6,813 nucleotides of DNA from an uncultured Porphyromonadaceae bacterium (GTDB lineage Bacteria; Bacteroidota; Bacteroidia; Bacteroidales; Muribaculaceae), in NCBI GenBank assembly GCA_947174225.1, contig CAMWIF010000145.1, positions 1-6,813 of the forward strand, in the 5' to 3' direction. Numbering within the stretch: the first letter of the stretch is position 1; each line of letters begins with the position of its first letter. Positions 5,114 through 6,813 of the stretch are shown piece after piece. The notes under the pieces are model-generated. The model had not been told where the DNA came from and did not search any database. It worked only from the letters and a program-made list of their open reading frames with translations. A program made the translations under genes and the position numbers.

Positions 5114-6813
5114 ATGAAACTTCAGGTTAGTAACACAAACGAACCGGTATGGCGTAACCTTACCGTAAGCTCAAACCTTCCCAAGGAACTCAAACCCCTT
5201 GAGGAACTTTCAAAAAACCTTTGGTGGGTATGGAACAGCGAAGGTAAGAACCTTTTCCGCGACCTCGACCATGACCTTTGGCGTAAGGTAGGGGAGAACC
5301 CCGTGATGCTCCTTCAGCAGATAAGCTCCGACCGTCTTCAGGAGGTGCTTGCCGACGAGCATATGATGGAGCGCATCAACCATACCTATGCTATGTTTAA
5401 GGACTACATGGGCAAGCCCATGCGCAATGACATCCCTTCAGTTGCCTACTTCTCTATGGAGTATGGTCTTTGCAACTGTCTTAAGATATATTCAGGTGGT
5501 CTCGGTGTTCTTGCCGGCGACTACATCAAGCAGGCTTCTGATAGCTGCGTGCCTATGACTGCCGTTGGTTTCCTTTATCGTTACGGCTATTTCGCACAGT
5601 CTCTATCTATCGACGGCCAGCAGATTGCCAATTATGAGCCCCAGAACTTCGACCAGCTCCCCATCGAGGCTGTGCTTGGCGAGGATGGTCAGCCTATGAT
5701 TCTTGAGGTACCTTATCCCGGCCGTATAATCTACTGCCATGTATGGCGTGTGAATGTGGGTCGTATGAACCTCTATCTCCTCGACACCGATTTCGATATG
5801 AACTCGGAGTATGATCGTCCCATCACTCATAAGCTCTATGGCGGCGACTGGGAGAATCGTATGAAGCAGGAGTATCTCCTCGGCATCGGCGGTATCTATA
5901 TGCTCAACCGTCTCGGCATCCACACCGACATCTACCACGCCAACGAGGGTCACGCAGCTCTCCTCAACCTCCAGCGTTTGGTTGACTACGTTCAGAAAGA
6001 CGGTCTTCCCTTCAACGTTGCTCTTGAGGTGGTTCGCGCAAGCTCTCTTTACACTGTTCACACTCCCGTGCCAGCAGGTCACGACTACTTCGACGAGCAC
6101 CTTGCAGGTAAGTACCTCGGTGAATATCCCGCAAAACTTGGTATCTCTTGGAGCGACCTTATGAATATGGGTCGTGAGAACCCCGATACCAACGAGCGTT
6201 TCTCTATGAGCGTGTTCGCGCTCAACACCTGCCAGGAGGCTAACGGCGTCAGCTGGCTCCATGGTGAGGTTTCCAAGAAGATGTTTGCCGGTGTATGGAA
6301 AGGCTACGGTCCCGATGAGAGCCACGTTAAGTATGTCACCAACGGTGTGCATATGCCTACTTGGGCTGCTACTGAGTGGAAAGCTTTCTATGCAGAGCAT
6401 CTTGGTGAGAAGATGTTTGAGGATCAGAGCAATCCTGAGGAGTGGAAGGGTATCTTCAATGTGCCCGACGATGAGATCTGGAATATGCGAATGACGATGA
6501 AGAACAAATTCATCAACTTCGTGAAGAAGGATTTCAAGGAGAAATGGCTCAAGAATCAGGGTGATCCCGGTGCAGTGGTGAAAGTGCTTGAGAAGATCAA
6601 CCCGAATGCCCTTATCATTGGTTTCGCACGTCGTTTCGCCACTTACAAGCGTGCCCACCTTCTCTTCACTGACCTCGATCGTCTTGCCAAGATTGTGAAC
6701 AACGAGAAGTATCCCGTACAGTTCATCTTCTCCGGTAAGGCTCACCCTGCCGACGGCGCAGGTCAGGGCTTGATCAAGCGTATTGTTGAAATTTCAAGAA
6801 TGCCTCAGTTCCT
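5114..6813 (+). CDS. glgP: Alpha-glucan (glycogen) phosphorylase, GT35, 3' end beyond window
   Basis: Cytoplasmic PLP enzyme releasing glucose-1-phosphate from glycogen or maltodextrin ends. The frame is open from ATG 5114 to the window edge: 566 codons of a protein usually about 850 residues in Bacteroidota, by my recollection. Residues ~10-110 carry the N-terminal DUF3417-type domain ([18 protein letters not shown]), typical of the short alpha-glucan phosphorylase subfamily rather than the E. coli GlgP/MalP type. Then come [18 protein letters not shown] at 127-136, HANEGH with E278 and H280, [11 protein letters not shown] at 315-324, VTNGVH at 408-413, RRFATYKRA at 506-514 and [13 protein letters not shown] with K542, all conserved in the family. 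The PLP-binding lysine lies further C-terminal and is not in the window. Codon use is strongly biased (CGT, GGT, AAC, TTC, GAG), suggesting high expression. The 35-base gap after the synthase holds no terminator, so the two are probably co-transcribed. Confidence 0.95.
   Translation, partial: MKLQVSNTNEPVWRNLTVSSNLPKELKPLEELSKNLWWVWNSEGKNLFRDLDHDLWRKVGENPVMLLQQISSDRLQEVLADEHMMERINHTYAMFKDYMGKPMRNDIPSVAYFSMEYGLCNCLKIYSGGLGVLAGDYIKQASDSCVPMTAVGFLYRYGYFAQSLSIDGQQIANYEPQNFDQLPIEAVLGEDGQPMILEVPYPGRIIYCHVWRVNVGRMNLYLLDTDFDMNSEYDRPITHKLYGGDWENRMKQEYLLGIGGIYMLNRLGIHTDIYHANEGHAALLNLQRLVDYVQKDGLPFNVALEVVRASSLYTVHTPVPAGHDYFDEHLAGKYLGEYPAKLGISWSDLMNMGRENPDTNERFSMSVFALNTCQEANGVSWLHGEVSKKMFAGVWKGYGPDESHVKYVTNGVHMPTWAATEWKAFYAEHLGEKMFEDQSNPEEWKGIFNVPDDEIWNMRMTMKNKFINFVKKDFKEKWLKNQGDPGAVVKVLEKINPNALIIGFARRFATYKRAHLLFTDLDRLAKIVNNEKYPVQFIFSGKAHPADGAGQGLIKRIVEISRMPQF

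Noticed and set aside
5603..6745. 380-codon open frame on the - strand
   Set aside because: It lies wholly inside the well-supported phosphorylase gene. Strong codon bias there suppresses stops in the opposite strand; the translated product shows no recognisable domain.

Overview
The window looks like a chromosomal segment from a member of the Bacteroidota, most likely order Bacteroidales (a gut Muribaculaceae or Bacteroides relative is plausible, but the sequence does not settle the genus). The reasons are a perfect TAnnTTTG -7 promoter element with a TTG-type -33 element 20 bases upstream, start sites with little Shine-Dalgarno signal, a DUF3127 protein, and a eukaryotic-type (GT3) glycogen synthase next to an alpha-glucan phosphorylase. 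All five genes are on the + strand.

Layout. (1) Positions 7-2618 hold two tandem paralogous genes overlapping by 4 bases (GTGA). Each encodes a degenerate protein-kinase domain, one membrane segment and a coiled-coil C-terminal domain probably outside the cytoplasm. In both, the catalytic HRD aspartate is Asn (HRN), and only 9 residues separate DFG from the DIYxLG motif of helix F. The activation loop and APE motif are therefore missing, and both are best read as pseudokinases. The second is more degenerate. (2) After a short gap with a candidate promoter comes a 152-residue DUF3127 protein (2709-3167). It has a Gly-Tyr-Pro-Gln repeat tail and ends in DDLPF, closely resembling the C-terminal tip of single-stranded DNA-binding proteins. 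A 12-bp hairpin follows it. (3) A clear Bacteroidota promoter at 3295-3326 precedes a two-gene glycogen unit: GT3 glycogen synthase (3414-5078) and, 35 bases on, alpha-glucan phosphorylase (5114 to the window end, cut off before its PLP lysine).

How they fit. The last two genes form a compact synthesis/breakdown pair for storage glycogen. The synthase elongates the polymer from UDP-glucose and the phosphorylase releases glucose-1-phosphate. The DUF3127 gene seems to be a separate housekeeping unit with a nucleic-acid flavour. The pseudokinase pair is the accessory, least explained part: a probable membrane signalling or scaffold module of unknown partner, possibly the end of a longer array that starts upstream of the window. 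No RNA genes, CRISPR arrays, insertion sequences or phage genes were seen.
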